From: Constrictibacter sp. MBR-5
GTDB taxonomy: Bacteria; Pseudomonadota; Alphaproteobacteria; JAJUGE01
DNA length: 64,000 nucleotides
NCBI RefSeq assembly: GCF_040549485.1
Contig: NZ_JBEPTK010000013.1
Location: 1-64,000, forward strand
Direction: 5' to 3'
In this document: in pieces, positions 16,759 through 26,711 of the stretch
How positions within the stretch are numbered: the stretch's first letter is position 1
Layout: every line of letters begins with the position of its first letter
Program-made: the position numbers and the translations under genes
Notes under the pieces: model-generated
What the model was told of the DNA's origin: nothing
The model's database searches: none
Seen by the model: only the letters and a program-made list of their open reading frames with translations

Positions 16759-17841
16759 TCAGGACCGATCATGGCGGCCGCCCATCCGTGCCGCCGCTTC
16801 CCGCGCCAGCGTCTCGGTCAGGTCGCGCGCCGGCATCTCGCGGGCGAGGCGGGCGGCCTGGCCGGTCCAGAGCGAGGTGAAGTCGGACGACCCCTTCGCC
16901 TCGGCCGCCGCCTTCAGCGGAGCCAGCGCGCCGCCGGCGAGCGGGAAGGCGGGTGCCTTGTCCGACATCGGGCCCAGGTCGCGCATGACGCGGTTGAGGA
17001 TGCCGCGCGCCGGCCGGCCGGTGAAGATGTTGGTCAGGGCGCTCTCGTCCTCGCGGGCGGCACGCAGGGCGGCGCGGTGCAGCGGCTGCACCTTCGCCTC
17101 CGGACAGAAGAGGTAGGCGGTGCCGATCTGCACCGCCGCCGCACCCAGCGCGAACGCAGCGGCGATGCCGCGCGCGTCGGCGATGCCGCCCGCCGCGATC
17201 ACCGGCACCGTGACCGCGTCCACCACCTGCGGCACGAGCGCCATCGTGCCGACCTGGGTCGCGATGTCCGCCGACAGGAACATGCCGCGGTGGCCGCCGG
17301 CCTCGGATCCCTGGGCGATGATCGCGTCGCAGCCGTGCGCCTCGAGCCACTCGGCCTCGCGCACGGTCGTGGCGGAGGCGATGATCTTCGCCCCCGTCGC
17401 CCGTACCCGTTCCAGCAGCGGGGTCTCCGGCAGGCCGAAGTGGAAGCTCACGACCTCCGGCCGCACCTCCTCGACCACCGCGCACATGGCGGCGTCGAAG
17501 GGCGTGCGCGCCGAGCGTGGCGCCGGCGCGTCGGGATCGAGGCCGAGTTCGATGCGGTAGGGCCGCAGCATCGCCACCCATGCCGCCTCGCGCGCCGGGT
17601 CCGGATGCGGCGATACGTGCGCGAAGAAGTTCAGGTTGATCGGCCTGGCGGTGCGCTGGCGGATCACCGCCATGTCACGCCGCACCTCGTCCGCCGTCGA
17701 CATGGCGGAGGCGAGCGAGCCGAGCCCGCCGCCCTCGGCGACCGCGATGGCCAGTTCTGGTGTGCTCGGGCCGGCCATGGGTGCCAGCACGATCGGGTGC
17801 TCGATGCCGAAGAGATCGCATATGCGACGGTCGGACCACAT
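16759..17841 (-). CDS. Nitronate monooxygenase family protein (NPD-like)
   Basis: A 360-residue FMN-dependent TIM-barrel enzyme. The opening FGIEHPIVLAPMAGPSTPEL, the catalytic-His region AQGSEAGGHRGMF and the phosphate-binding VPVIAAGGIADARGIAAAFA are typical of class I/II nitronate monooxygenases. These oxidise alkyl nitronates, propionate 3-nitronate being the common natural one, and may also be used as enoyl reductases. Divergent from the MocR regulator gene with about 100-140 bases between them, so it may also be under MocR control. Confidence 0.88.
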   Translation of the reverse strand: MWSDRRICDLFGIEHPIVLAPMAGPSTPELAIAVAEGGGLGSLASAMSTADEVRRDMAVIRQRTARPINLNFFAHVSPHPDPAREAAWVAMLRPYRIELGLDPDAPAPRSARTPFDAAMCAVVEEVRPEVVSFHFGLPETPLLERVRATGAKIIASATTVREAEWLEAHGCDAIIAQGSEAGGHRGMFLSADIATQVGTMALVPQVVDAVTVPVIAAGGIADARGIAAAFALGAAAVQIGTAYLFCPEAKVQPLHRAALRAAREDESALTNIFTGRPARGILNRVMRDLGPMSDKAPAFPLAGGALAPLKAAAEAKGSSDFTSLWTGQAARLAREMPARDLTETLAREAAARMGGRHDRS

Positions 17842-17933
17842 GGCTTTGCCTCCTTTGACGGTTCTTTAGACCCTTCTACACCCATCCGGCCCGCCGTCGC
17901 AGGGCTCCTGCCGATCATCCGACGCGCCGTCGC

Positions 17934-17949
17934 GATACGCTCGTGATAC
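17934..17949. promoter_or_regulatory. Candidate MocR autoregulatory site (GATAC direct repeat)
   Basis: GATACG occurs twice, 11 bases apart (one helical turn), in the gap between the nitronate monooxygenase and MocR genes. The same core, GATACAA, appears in the promoter of the aminotransferase gene that follows MocR. Direct repeats of this kind are usual operators for MocR-type regulators, many of which control themselves and a neighbouring gene. Confidence 0.45.
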
Positions 17950-17981
17950 GATCCCGCCGACGGAACGAAGAACCGGTCCCC

Positions 17982-19373
17982 TTGAAAAGCGCCCCCGCTT
18001 CCCCGCCGCCGCCCGGCCCGACCATGCTGCACCTGCCGCAGGGCAACCTGCCGCTGCACGAGCGCGTCGCCGAGGCGCTGGCGGGCGCGGTGGCCGAGGG
18101 AACGCTGAAGCCAGGCGAGCGGCTGCCGCCGCACCGCGAACTGGCGAAGCGGTTCGGGGTCGCCATCGGCACCATCACCCGCGCCGTCGATGCGCTCAGT
18201 CGGCGCGGCATCGTGCGCGGCGAGGTCGGCCGCGGCACCTTCGTGCAGGGGCCGGCGCTGGCGGCCCCGGCATCCGCCGTCATCGACCTCAGCGTCAACG
18301 CGCCGCCGCCCCTGGTGCCGCTCGAGACGCTGCGCGCCGCGGCCGATCTGGCCGTGCGCCGTGCCGCGGCCATGCCGAACGGCGGCTATATCGACGTGAC
18401 CGGCGCGCCGGAGCAGCGCGCCGTGCTGACGGGCTGGCTGAGCCGCCGGCCGCTCGACGTCGCGCCGAACGATCTCGTCCTCTGTGTCGGCGCGCAGCAG
18501 GCCATCTCGCTCGCCTTCGCCGACCTGCGGCGCCTGTCGGCGACGGTTGCGACGGAGCGCGCCACCTTTTCCGGCGCGATCGCCGCGGCCAAGGCGCACG
18601 GCATGACGATGCTGCCCGTCGACCACGACGCCGAGGGCATGATCCCCGACGCCCTCGACCGGGTACTGCGCGAGGCGGGCTGCCGCGCGGTCTATGCGAC
18701 ACCGGTCTGCCAGAACCCGCTGGGCTTCGAGACGGGTGCGGCCCGCCGCGCCGAGATCGTCGCGGTCTGCCGGGCGCGCGGCGCCATGATCGTCGAGGAC
18801 GACATCTACGGCCTCTACGCGGCCAAGACCGACGCCACCTACCGCAGCTCGGCACCGGAGATCACCTACTACCTCACCAGCCTGTCCAAGGTGCTGACGC
18901 CGCTGGTCCGGGTCGGGATGCTGGTCCCGCCGGCCGCCCGACGGCCGGCGGTGGCGGAGCGGCTGCGCGCCGACCTGTGGGGCGCGCCGCCGCTGGCGCT
19001 CGCCATCGGCGGCGCCCTGATCGAGATGGGCGCCGACGGGCCGGCGCTCGACCTGCTGCGGCGCGAAGCGAAGGCGCGGCTCGATCTCGCCGCCGGCATC
19101 CTGGGCCTGCGCAGCCTGCCGATGCCCGAGGGCGCGCCGCACCTCTGGCTGCCCATGCCGCCGCTGGCGGCGGAACGCTTCGCGCGGCGGGCGGGGGAGC
19201 AGGGGGTGCGCCTCACCCCGCCGGACTCGGTCATCGTCGGCGGCCTCGTCGAAGGCAGTCCCGCCTCCGGCGTGCGGATCTGCCTGCTGGCGACCGAAGG
19301 CCGGGCGCCGCTGGAGCGGGCGCTGCGCATCCTCGCCGGCTTCGCCTCCGCCGGCGCCGAGGCGATCGTGTGA
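17982..19373 (+). CDS. MocR-type (GntR plus aminotransferase) PLP-dependent regulator
   Basis: About 463 residues. The N-terminal GntR-type winged helix (LPLHERVAEALAGAVAEG, then LKPGERLPPHRELAKRFGV) is joined by a linker to a fold-type I aminotransferase domain. The PLP-binding Lys is in YYLTSLSKVLTPLVRVG and the Asp/Tyr pocket in IVEDDIYGLYA. MocR proteins sense amino acids or PLP through the aminotransferase-like domain. The start is uncertain: a TTG at 17982 and an ATG at 18024 both keep the DNA-binding domain, while a GTG at 17943 would overlap the candidate operator. The adjacent aminotransferase is the probable target. Confidence 0.87.
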   Translation: MKSAPASPPPPGPTMLHLPQGNLPLHERVAEALAGAVAEGTLKPGERLPPHRELAKRFGVAIGTITRAVDALSRRGIVRGEVGRGTFVQGPALAAPASAVIDLSVNAPPPLVPLETLRAAADLAVRRAAAMPNGGYIDVTGAPEQRAVLTGWLSRRPLDVAPNDLVLCVGAQQAISLAFADLRRLSATVATERATFSGAIAAAKAHGMTMLPVDHDAEGMIPDALDRVLREAGCRAVYATPVCQNPLGFETGAARRAEIVAVCRARGAMIVEDDIYGLYAAKTDATYRSSAPEITYYLTSLSKVLTPLVRVGMLVPPAARRPAVAERLRADLWGAPPLALAIGGALIEMGADGPALDLLRREAKARLDLAAGILGLRSLPMPEGAPHLWLPMPPLAAERFARRAGEQGVRLTPPDSVIVGGLVEGSPASGVRICLLATEGRAPLERALRILAGFASAGAEAIV

Positions 19374-19416
19374 GCGGGACCGCTCCCGGCGCAGGGCGGC
19401 TATGCCCTCCGCGCCG

Positions 19417-19472
19417 TTGACAGGCAGCCCATCTCGGTATTGTATTTTTTGTATCATAAGCGAGCGATACAA
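19417..19472 (+). promoter_or_regulatory. Promoter and candidate MocR operator of the aminotransferase gene
   Basis: A perfect -35 TTGACA (19417-19422) is followed 18 bases later by TGTATT as -10. Over and after the -10 lie two direct TTGTAT copies (19440 and 19449). The second forms TTGTATC, which is mirrored by GATACAA at 19466-19472 directly before the start codon. Two direct copies plus one inverted copy is the layout known for MocR-family operators such as PdxR's. Confidence 0.55.
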
Positions 19473-20741
19473 ATGCAGCCCTCGACCCTCTCCGGCTCCG
19501 GCCTGTCCGACCTCTGCGCGCAGCGGGCGTCCCGCATGGCCGCGTCGGAGATCCGCGAACTCCTGAAGATCCTGGAGCGGCCGGGGCTGATCTCCTTCGC
19601 CGGCGGCATTCCCGATCCGGCCCTGTTCGACGTGGAGGCGTTCCGCACCGCCTATGCGGGCGCGCTCGCCCGGCCGGAGGCGGCGGCCGCCGCCCTGCAA
19701 TATTCGACGTCCGAAGGCTACCTGCCGCTGCGCCGCTGGATCGCCGCGCATATGGCCCGCTCGGGCGTCGACTGCACGCCGGACAACATCCTGATTACCA
19801 GCGGCTCGCAGCAGGCGATCGAGCTGATCGGCAAGCTGTTCATCGACGAAGGCGATACGCTGCTGACGGCCGCACCCACCTATCTGGGGGCGCTGCAGGC
19901 CTTCGCGCCGAACGGCCCGCGCTACGACACGCTGGGCGACAATGTGACGGCCGCTGTGCATCGCGCGCGTGCCGAGGCGGCGGGAAGCCGCGTGAAGCTG
20001 ATCTACCTCGTCCCCGACTTCGCGAACCCGTCGGGCGATACCCTCTCCCTGGCGGAGCGCGCGCGCATCGTCGACATGGCGGCCGAGCTCGGCTGTCTGA
20101 TCGTCGAGGACGGCGCCTACACCGCGCTGCGCTACGGCGGCGAGGAACTCCCGCCGATCGCGGCGCTCGACGCCCGCCGCGCGGGCTCGGTCGACGCCGG
20201 CCGCACGCTCTATTGCGGCACCTTCTCCAAGACCCTGTCGCCGGCCCTGCGGGTCGGCTGGATCTGCGGCCCGCGCGAGACGATGCAGCGCCTGACCCTG
20301 GCGAAGCAGGCCGCCGACCTGCACAGCGCGACGATCAACCAGGTCGCCATGCACGCCGTTGCCGAGGCCTGCTACGACGACCGTGTCGCCGCGGCGCGGC
20401 ACCAGTACCGCATCCGCCGCGACGCCATGCTCGCGGCACTCGATCGCCACGCGCCGCCGGGCATGGACTGGACGCGGCCGGACGGCGGCCTGTTCGTCTG
20501 GGTGACGTTGCCGCCCGGCGTTGACGGCCGCCGCCTGCTGAAGCGCGCGATCGAGGAGGCGAACATCGCCTTCGTGCCCGGCCGCGCCTTCTTCGCCGAG
20601 GAGCCCCAGGACAACACGCTGCGCCTCAGCTTCTCGCTCGCCGACCCCGCCCGGATCGAGACCGGCATGGAGCGTCTCTGCGACCTGATCCGCAGCGAGG
20701 TGGCGGCGCTGCGGGCCGTGCCCGACGCGGTGCCGGCATGA
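19473..20741 (+). CDS. PLP-dependent class I/II aminotransferase
   Basis: A 422-residue fold-type I aminotransferase, 2-aminoadipate/multifunctional type. SEIRELLKILERPGLISFAG opens the domain, SGSQQAIELIGKLFIDEGD binds the cofactor phosphate, VEDGAYTALRYGGE carries the PLP Asp and GTFSKTLSPALRVGWI the Schiff-base Lys. The ATG directly follows the operator half-site and has little ribosome binding site; an initiation with a very short leader is likely. The stop overlaps the GNAT gene (ATGA). The regulator upstream probably senses the amino acid this enzyme uses. Confidence 0.9.
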   Translation: MQPSTLSGSGLSDLCAQRASRMAASEIRELLKILERPGLISFAGGIPDPALFDVEAFRTAYAGALARPEAAAAALQYSTSEGYLPLRRWIAAHMARSGVDCTPDNILITSGSQQAIELIGKLFIDEGDTLLTAAPTYLGALQAFAPNGPRYDTLGDNVTAAVHRARAEAAGSRVKLIYLVPDFANPSGDTLSLAERARIVDMAAELGCLIVEDGAYTALRYGGEELPPIAALDARRAGSVDAGRTLYCGTFSKTLSPALRVGWICGPRETMQRLTLAKQAADLHSATINQVAMHAVAEACYDDRVAAARHQYRIRRDAMLAALDRHAPPGMDWTRPDGGLFVWVTLPPGVDGRRLLKRAIEEANIAFVPGRAFFAEEPQDNTLRLSFSLADPARIETGMERLCDLIRSEVAALRAVPDAVPA

Positions 20742-21238
20742 CCGTCGCGGTCCGCCCGGCGACGGCGTCCGACGCGGCCGACCTGGGCCGGCTGATCCGT
20801 GCGCTCGCCGCCTTCGACGGCGTGCCGGAGCGTGTCCGGTTCACCCGGGCGCAGCTGACCGCGGCCCTGTCCGGGCCGGCGCCGCGCCTGCACGCGCTGG
20901 TCGCCGAGCGTGGCGGCGTCGTGCTCGGCTTCGTCAGCTACACCATCGACTTCGCGATCTGGACCGGCGGCGAGATCGTGCGCGTCGACGACCTGTTCGT
21001 GACCGGCACCTGCCGGGGCCAGGGCATCGGCCGCCGCCTGCTCGCCGCCGTCGCCGATCTGGCGCTGGCCCGGGGTGCGGCCGTCTGCTGGGAGGTGGAG
21101 CCGGCGAACGCCGCGGCCCAGGCCTTCTATCGCAGCCTCGGCGTCGAGCTGCGCCCCAAGATCGCCGCGCGCTGGTGGCCGGACGCGATGGCGGCGTTTC
21201 GCAATGCTCCGGCCGCTACAGGCCGCCGGACACCCTGA
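20738..21238 (+). CDS. GNAT-family N-acetyltransferase
   Basis: A 166-residue acetyltransferase with the acetyl-CoA-binding motif A around FVTGTCRGQGIGRRLLAAVA (the R/QxxGxG/A signature) and motif B NAAAQAFYRSLGVE. The N-terminal helix region RPATASDAADLGRLIRALAA is typical. The ATGA overlap with the aminotransferase couples their translation, so the acetylated substrate may be an amino acid or amine from that pathway. The last 23 bases overlap the 3' end of the opposing SDR gene. Confidence 0.88.
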   Translation: MTVAVRPATASDAADLGRLIRALAAFDGVPERVRFTRAQLTAALSGPAPRLHALVAERGGVVLGFVSYTIDFAIWTGGEIVRVDDLFVTGTCRGQGIGRRLLAAVADLALARGAAVCWEVEPANAAAQAFYRSLGVELRPKIAARWWPDAMAAFRNAPAATGRRTP

Positions 21239-21956
21239 GCACCGCGCCGGTTACGTAGGACGCTTCCGGCCCGAGCAGCCACAGCACGGCGCCGGCGATC
21301 TCGTCGGCTTCGCCGACCCGGCCCATCGGGATGCGCGACGCCACGCGGCGGGGCCGGTCCGGATCGCCGCCGGCGGCATGGATCTCGGTCGCGACCGTGC
21401 CGGGCGAGACGGCGTTCACCCGGACGCCGGACGCCGCGACCTCCTTGGCGAGCCCGACGGTGAAGGCCTCGACCGCCGCCTTCGTCGCCGCGTAGTGGAC
21501 ATACTCGCCCGGCGCGCCGAGCGTCGCCGCGACCGAGGACACGTTCACAATCCGGCCGGCATGGCCGCGCGCCTCCCACCGGCGCAGGGCCTCCTGCGCG
21601 CAGAGCATCGGCGCGATCACGTTCACGTCCACGGTGCGCCGAAGGACGGCCCTGTCGAGTGCCGCGAACGGCCCGATCCTGCCCGTGATGCCGGCGTTGG
21701 CGACGAGCGCGGTGACGGGGCCCAGCGCGGTCTCGCATCGTTCGAAGAGTGCGGCCACGTCCGTCTCGTCGAAGACGTCGCCGCGCACCGCCTGCACCGC
21801 GGCGCCGGTGGCGCGCAACGTGTCCATCAGGGCGGCCGCGGCGTCGTCGTCGCGCACATAGCTGAAACACACGGCGTAGCCGCGTGCCGCCGCCATGCGC
21901 ACGATCGCGGCACCGATGCCCCGGCCGCCGCCGGTGACGAGCAGAACGTCCGTCAT
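21216..21956 (-). CDS. SDR-family NAD(P)-dependent oxidoreductase
   Basis: A classical short-chain dehydrogenase/reductase of 246 residues. It has the cofactor motif VTGGGRGIGAAIVRMAA, NAG in LVANAGITGRI, catalytic Ser in NVSSVAATLG and the YxxxK pair in VHYAATKAAVEAF. The end, LGPEASYVTGAVLRVSGGL, is the usual C-terminus. It is similar to FabG-like or sugar oxidoreductases; the substrate is open. Its 3' end overlaps that of the GNAT gene on the other strand. A small DUF1127-like gene precedes it closely (about 16 bases) and may be co-transcribed. Confidence 0.9.
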   Translation of the reverse strand: MTDVLLVTGGGRGIGAAIVRMAAARGYAVCFSYVRDDDAAAALMDTLRATGAAVQAVRGDVFDETDVAALFERCETALGPVTALVANAGITGRIGPFAALDRAVLRRTVDVNVIAPMLCAQEALRRWEARGHAGRIVNVSSVAATLGAPGEYVHYAATKAAVEAFTVGLAKEVAASGVRVNAVSPGTVATEIHAAGGDPDRPRRVASRIPMGRVGEADEIAGAVLWLLGPEASYVTGAVLRVSGGL

Positions 21957-21972
21957 CTCTCCTCCGATCCCG

Positions 21973-22218
21973 TCAACCCGCCCGTCTGAGCCGGGGCGGC
22001 GCCTCGTCGCAGTATTGCGTCGACCGGCCGTCGGCTGGCGCCTCGCCGCAGAACGGATAGCGCATCACCGGCCGCGGGTCGTGGTCCCGCCAATGATGGA
22101 CGGTGGGATGGCCGATGTCCTTGCGCTGCCGCTCGCTCAGCCCGGCCAGAATGCGCGCGGTGCGCCATGCCCGAAAGCGGCATCGCAGGCGGCGCAGTCC
22201 CTCGATCGGGTTCGGCAT
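21973..22218 (-). CDS. DUF1127-like small basic protein
   Basis: An 81-residue protein whose N-terminal half (RFRAWRTARILAGLSERQRK, then DIG) matches the DUF1127/YjiS arginine-rich motif; the C-terminal half, with two Cys, is not part of that domain. DUF1127 proteins bind RNA or act in phosphate and carbon metabolism in Agrobacterium, but roles vary. The ATG was selected for its GGAG site 8 bases upstream. Just upstream is an AT-rich stretch that may hold the promoter. Confidence 0.65.
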   Translation of the reverse strand: MPNPIEGLRRLRCRFRAWRTARILAGLSERQRKDIGHPTVHHWRDHDPRPVMRYPFCGEAPADGRSTQYCDEAPPRLRRAG

Positions 22219-22383
22219 GGGGGTCTCCGCTCGGGAGGGGTGTCGGTCAACCCGGATCGTAGATACAATAATGGATATTGTCACTGAGACATTAGATGCG
22301 ATTTTCGGAGCGGGGACCGCATCCGCCGCGTGCTATCCTGGCGCGGTACTCCAAGCTGCGCAGCATCGAGGGGGGCAGGCGGT

Positions 22384-22851
22384 ATGAACGCACCTGGGCA
22401 TGCGGGCGTGGTGGCGCCGCCGCCGCTGATCTTCGGCACGGCGATCACCCTGGGCCTCCTGCTGGACTGGTGGGCCGGGACGTCGACGGGGCTGCCGGCC
22501 GGCGTGCGCTTCGTCGCGGCGATCCTCCTGTTCGTGCCCGCGGCCATCCTGCTGGCCGGGGCGCTGTCCGGCTTTCGCGCCGCCGGGACGCATCCCGCCC
22601 CTTGGCGGCCGACCACGGCGATCGTCTCCGGCGGCGTCTACCGCTTCACGCGCAACCCGATGTATCTCGGCATGGCGTTGCTGCAGGCGAGCCTGGGGCT
22701 GGCCGCGAACGGGCCCGTCACGCTCCTCTTCCTGATCCCCGCCCTGCTCGTCATCCACTACGGCGTCGTCCGCCGCGAGGAGCGCTATCTCGCGGCGGTC
22801 TTCGGCGAGGACTATCTGCGCTACAAGGCCTCGGTCCGCCGCTGGCTTTGA
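22384..22851 (+). CDS. Membrane methyltransferase, isoprenylcysteine-carboxyl-methyltransferase-like
   Basis: A 155-residue integral membrane protein with four to five predicted helices. The conserved C-terminal signature GVYRFTRNPMYLGMALLQAS plus RREERYLAAVFGEDYLRYKA and VRRW identify the ICMT/PEMT-like family that methylates with S-adenosylmethionine at the membrane. Its substrate in bacteria is generally unknown. A GAGGGGGGCAGG ribosome binding region precedes the ATG. It converges on the exporter permease gene, 7 bases apart. Confidence 0.85.
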   Translation: MNAPGHAGVVAPPPLIFGTAITLGLLLDWWAGTSTGLPAGVRFVAAILLFVPAAILLAGALSGFRAAGTHPAPWRPTTAIVSGGVYRFTRNPMYLGMALLQASLGLAANGPVTLLFLIPALLVIHYGVVRREERYLAAVFGEDYLRYKASVRRWL

Positions 22852-22858
22852 GCCGCCG

Positions 22859-23643
22859 CTACGGCCGCAGCCGATAGCCGGTGCGGAAGATCCACCACAG
22901 GATGCCGATGCAGGCCGCCAGGAAGAAGAAGGTCATCCCCAGGCTGACGCCGACGTTGACGTCGGCCATGCCATAGAAGCTCCAGCGGAAGCCGCTGATC
23001 AGGTAGACGACGGGGTTGAACAGGGTGACCGTCCGCCAGAAGGGCGGCAGCATGTCGATCGAATAGAAGCTGCCGCCCAGGAAGATCAGCGGCGTCACCA
23101 CCAGCAGCGGGATGAACTGCAGCTTCTCGAACCCGTCGGCCCAGATTCCGATGATGAAGCCGAACAGGCTGAAGGTGACGGCCGTCAGTACCAGGAACAG
23201 CAGCATCCAGAGCGGGTGCTCGATGTGCAGCGGCACGAACAGCGACGCCGTCGCCAGGATGATCAGGCCGAGGATCACCGACTTGGTCGCCGCCGCCCCC
23301 GCATAGCCGGCGACGATCTCGATATAGGAGACGGGGGCGGACAGGATCTCGTAGATCGACCCGGTGAATTTCGGGAAATAGATGCCGAAGGACGCGTTCG
23401 AGATGCTCTGGGTCAGCAGCGACAGCATGATGAGGCCGGGCACGATGAACGCGCCGTAGCTGACGCCGCCGATCTCCTGGATGCGCGAGCCGATCGCCGC
23501 ACCGAACACGACGAAATAGAGCGACGTCGAGACGACGGGCGAAACCACGCTCTGCAGCAGCGTCCGCCACGTCCGGGCCATCTCGAACAGATAGATGGCG
23601 CGCACGCCCCCGAGGTTCATGGCGAGGTCCATCCTGCCGAAGT

Positions 23644-23647
<4 letters not shown>
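22859..23647 (-). CDS. ABC-2 type exporter permease, YadH-like
   Basis: A 262-residue membrane protein with six helices of the ABC-2 class. [20 protein letters not shown] and [20 protein letters not shown] are near-diagnostic for the YadH/NodJ branch. It partners the ATPase encoded immediately upstream; their reading frames overlap (ATGA). The system is expected to export a lipid-linked or polysaccharide-like compound, or a drug, but the E. coli YadGH substrate is itself unknown. The end, [12 protein letters not shown], is intact. Confidence 0.9.
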
Positions 23648-24570
<923 letters not shown>

Positions 24571-24693
24571 GAGCCTCTCTTGTTCTTCGGCCGGCGGAGC
24601 GGGGCCCGCCGGGGGGCGACACCTTGTCCGCATCGCCGCCCGGGGTCCAGAATGGATCGCACCGGAGGAAAGCGAACAGGCGGGACATATAAA

Positions 24694-25848
24694 ATGGCAA
24701 TGCGTCATCTGCGTTTCGGCATATTCCTCGCGCCCTTCCATGCGGTGGGAGAGAACCCGACATCCGCGCTCCAGCGCGACATGGAACTGCTCCAGCATCT
24801 CGACGCCATCGGCTACGACGAGGCCTGGGTCGGCGAGCATCACTCCGGCGGCATGGAGATCATCGCCTGCCCGGAGATGTTCGTGGCGGCGGCGCTGGAG
24901 CGGACGCGGCACATTCGCCTCGGCACGGGCGTCGTGTCGCTGCCCTATCACCATCCCTTCCTGGTCGCCGACCGTATGGTCCAGCTCGACCATATGGCGC
25001 GCGGACGGGCGATGTTCGGCGTCGGGCCCGGTTCGCTCACGTCGGATGCCTTCAAAATGGGCATTCATCCCAGCGACCAGCGTCGCCGCATGAACGAGGG
25101 CCTCGACGCGGTCGTCCGCCTGCTGAACGGCGAGGTCGTGAACGAGGAGACCGATTGGTACAAGCTGGTCGACGCCCAGCTGCAGATCCGTCCCTACACC
25201 CAGCCACGCATGGAGATGGCGGTCGCCGCCTCGCGCTCGCCGTCCGGCGCGCTGGCGGCCGGGCGCCACGGCATCGGCATGCTGTCGATCGGCGGCACCT
25301 CGGATGCGGCGCTCGCCGCGCACGCCAACAACTGGAATATGTACGAGGAGACGGCGCGGGAGAACGGCAAGACCGCCGACCGCAACAACTGGCGCATCGT
25401 CTCGCTGATGCACATCGCCGAGACCCGTGCCAAGGCCGAGGCGAACGTCGAGTTCGGCCTGCCCGAGTGGGTGAAATATTTCCGCGAGGTGGCGACCTTC
25501 CCGATCGTGCCGGGCGACATCGGCGACCCGATCCCGTACCTCCGCGACACGCGCACGGCGGTCATCGGCACCCCCGACGACGCCATCGAACATATCGAGC
25601 GGCTGCTCGCCGGCTCGGGCGGGTTCGGCGGTTTCCTTGAACTGGCGCACAATTGGGCAGACTGGGAGGCGACGAAGCGCAGCTACGAGTTGATGGCGCG
25701 CTACGTCGTTCCGCACTTCCGCGGCGCGATCGAACTCCGGCAGGCCAGCTGGAACCACGCCTGGCGCAACCACGAGAATTTCGCCGGCGCCGCCGCGGCG
25801 GCTGTTCAGAGCGAGACGGAGAAGTATCAGGCCCGGAAGAAGGGGTAG
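24694..25848 (+). CDS. LLM-class flavin-dependent oxidoreductase (limonene-monooxygenase-like)
   Basis: A 384-residue luciferase-fold enzyme: [20 protein letters not shown] at the start, [20 protein letters not shown] and [20 protein letters not shown]. The EHHSGG motif and length match the limonene 1,2-monooxygenase / alkanal monooxygenase type that uses FMNH2. The C-terminal 80 residues (EYELMARY-like helices and an Ala-rich tail) are normal for this branch. The start is the ATG two codons before another ATG; only a weak ribosome binding site is seen. Monocistronic, divergent from the YadGH genes. Confidence 0.88.
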   Translation: MAMRHLRFGIFLAPFHAVGENPTSALQRDMELLQHLDAIGYDEAWVGEHHSGGMEIIACPEMFVAAALERTRHIRLGTGVVSLPYHHPFLVADRMVQLDHMARGRAMFGVGPGSLTSDAFKMGIHPSDQRRRMNEGLDAVVRLLNGEVVNEETDWYKLVDAQLQIRPYTQPRMEMAVAASRSPSGALAAGRHGIGMLSIGGTSDAALAAHANNWNMYEETARENGKTADRNNWRIVSLMHIAETRAKAEANVEFGLPEWVKYFREVATFPIVPGDIGDPIPYLRDTRTAVIGTPDDAIEHIERLLAGSGGFGGFLELAHNWADWEATKRSYELMARYVVPHFRGAIELRQASWNHAWRNHENFAGAAAAAVQSETEKYQARKKG

Positions 25849-25956
25849 GGCGCGAAGCGGTGAGGGGGCGGAGGCTGAGGCTACGCCGCCGCCTTCCGTC
25901 TTGCGGACGTCGGTCGAAACCGTATCTGATCGGTCAGCGTCTTCGGGAGGCCGACG

Positions 25957-26265
25957 ATGGCAAAGCAGGCTGTGTTCACCATTGAGATCGACGATGAACT
26001 GCGGGACGCCTTCCTGGCGGCCGCGTCGGCGTCGAACACGCCTGCGGCGCAGGTCGTCCGCGGACTGATGCGGGACTTCGTCGAGAATCAGAAGGTCGAA
26101 AGCCGGAAGGCGGCCGAAGAATACGAAGCCTTCCTCGCCGCAAAGGTCGCGCGAGCGAGGTCCTCGATCACGGAAGGCCGCACGCGTGCCGACGAGGATG
26201 TCGAACGAGACTTCGCGGCGCGGCGCGCCGTCTTGCTGGGAAGGGCGGGCGGATCCGGCGCTTGA
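25957..26265 (+). CDS. RHH-type antitoxin (RelB/ParD-like)
   Basis: A 102-residue protein whose first 45 residues ([20 protein letters not shown], followed by [10 protein letters not shown]) form a ribbon-helix-helix DNA-binding domain. The charged helical C-terminus, rich in Arg and Glu, would wrap the toxin. Its stop overlaps the toxin frame at 26262 (TTGA), the usual antitoxin-first layout. The gene is intact even though the toxin is frameshifted, so it could now only serve as a repressor or as immunity to related toxins. Confidence 0.85.
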   Translation: MAKQAVFTIEIDDELRDAFLAAASASNTPAAQVVRGLMRDFVENQKVESRKAAEEYEAFLAAKVARARSSITEGRTRADEDVERDFAARRAVLLGRAGGSGA

Positions 26266-26548
26266 AGGTCCGCTGGACGCGCGACGCCGAGTGCGACCGG
26301 GCCACGATCCTCGATTGGATCGCGGCCGAGGATCTGCGGGCGGCCGTGCGAATGGACGCCTGTTCGGTGCCGCCGCCGCCCGGCTGGCCGCATTTCCGAT
26401 GCTCGGCCGCAGCGGGCTCATCGCCGGAACCCGCGGATTGATCCCGCACGAGAGCCACCGGATGGTCTACGAGATCCGGGACGATACGGTGTGGATCCTG
26501 GCGCTCATCCATACCGCGCGGCTCTGGCCTCCGCTTCCCGAGGAGTAG
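26262..26548 (+). pseudogene. ParE/RelE-type toxin broken by one frameshift
   Basis: The 5' part reads [20 protein letters not shown] (TTG start) and [12 protein letters not shown], a typical ParE N-terminus. After about 26355 the homology continues in the next frame ([20 protein letters not shown], then [20 protein letters not shown] and ARLWP). A single missing base explains the switch. Translation in the first frame stops at 26441 after 59 residues, so the catalytic C-terminal sheet is lost. The stop for the homologous frame is at 26548. Decay of a toxin next to an intact antitoxin is commonly seen. Confidence 0.8.
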
Positions 26549-26711
26549 CAGCCGGCGTCTCGTCGGATGAGCGTCGTCGCGTGACCTGCCCTGAGGCTGC
26601 CTAAGGGCCGCGAGGGACTTCTCGCCGCCACCGTCATGACCCCGTTTCCGGCACACCGCTTGCAGGTCGCCTTGCTCCCGATCCCGCAACGGAGCATGGG
26701 CGAAGCCACGC

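Noticed and set aside
17664-20450. Very long open frame on the minus strand (over 900 codons), opposite the MocR and aminotransferase genes
   Set aside because: It is the shadow of clear plus-strand genes in GC-rich DNA. Its product is Arg/Gly/Ala-rich with no domain, and the opposite strand has PLP and DNA-binding motifs in frame.
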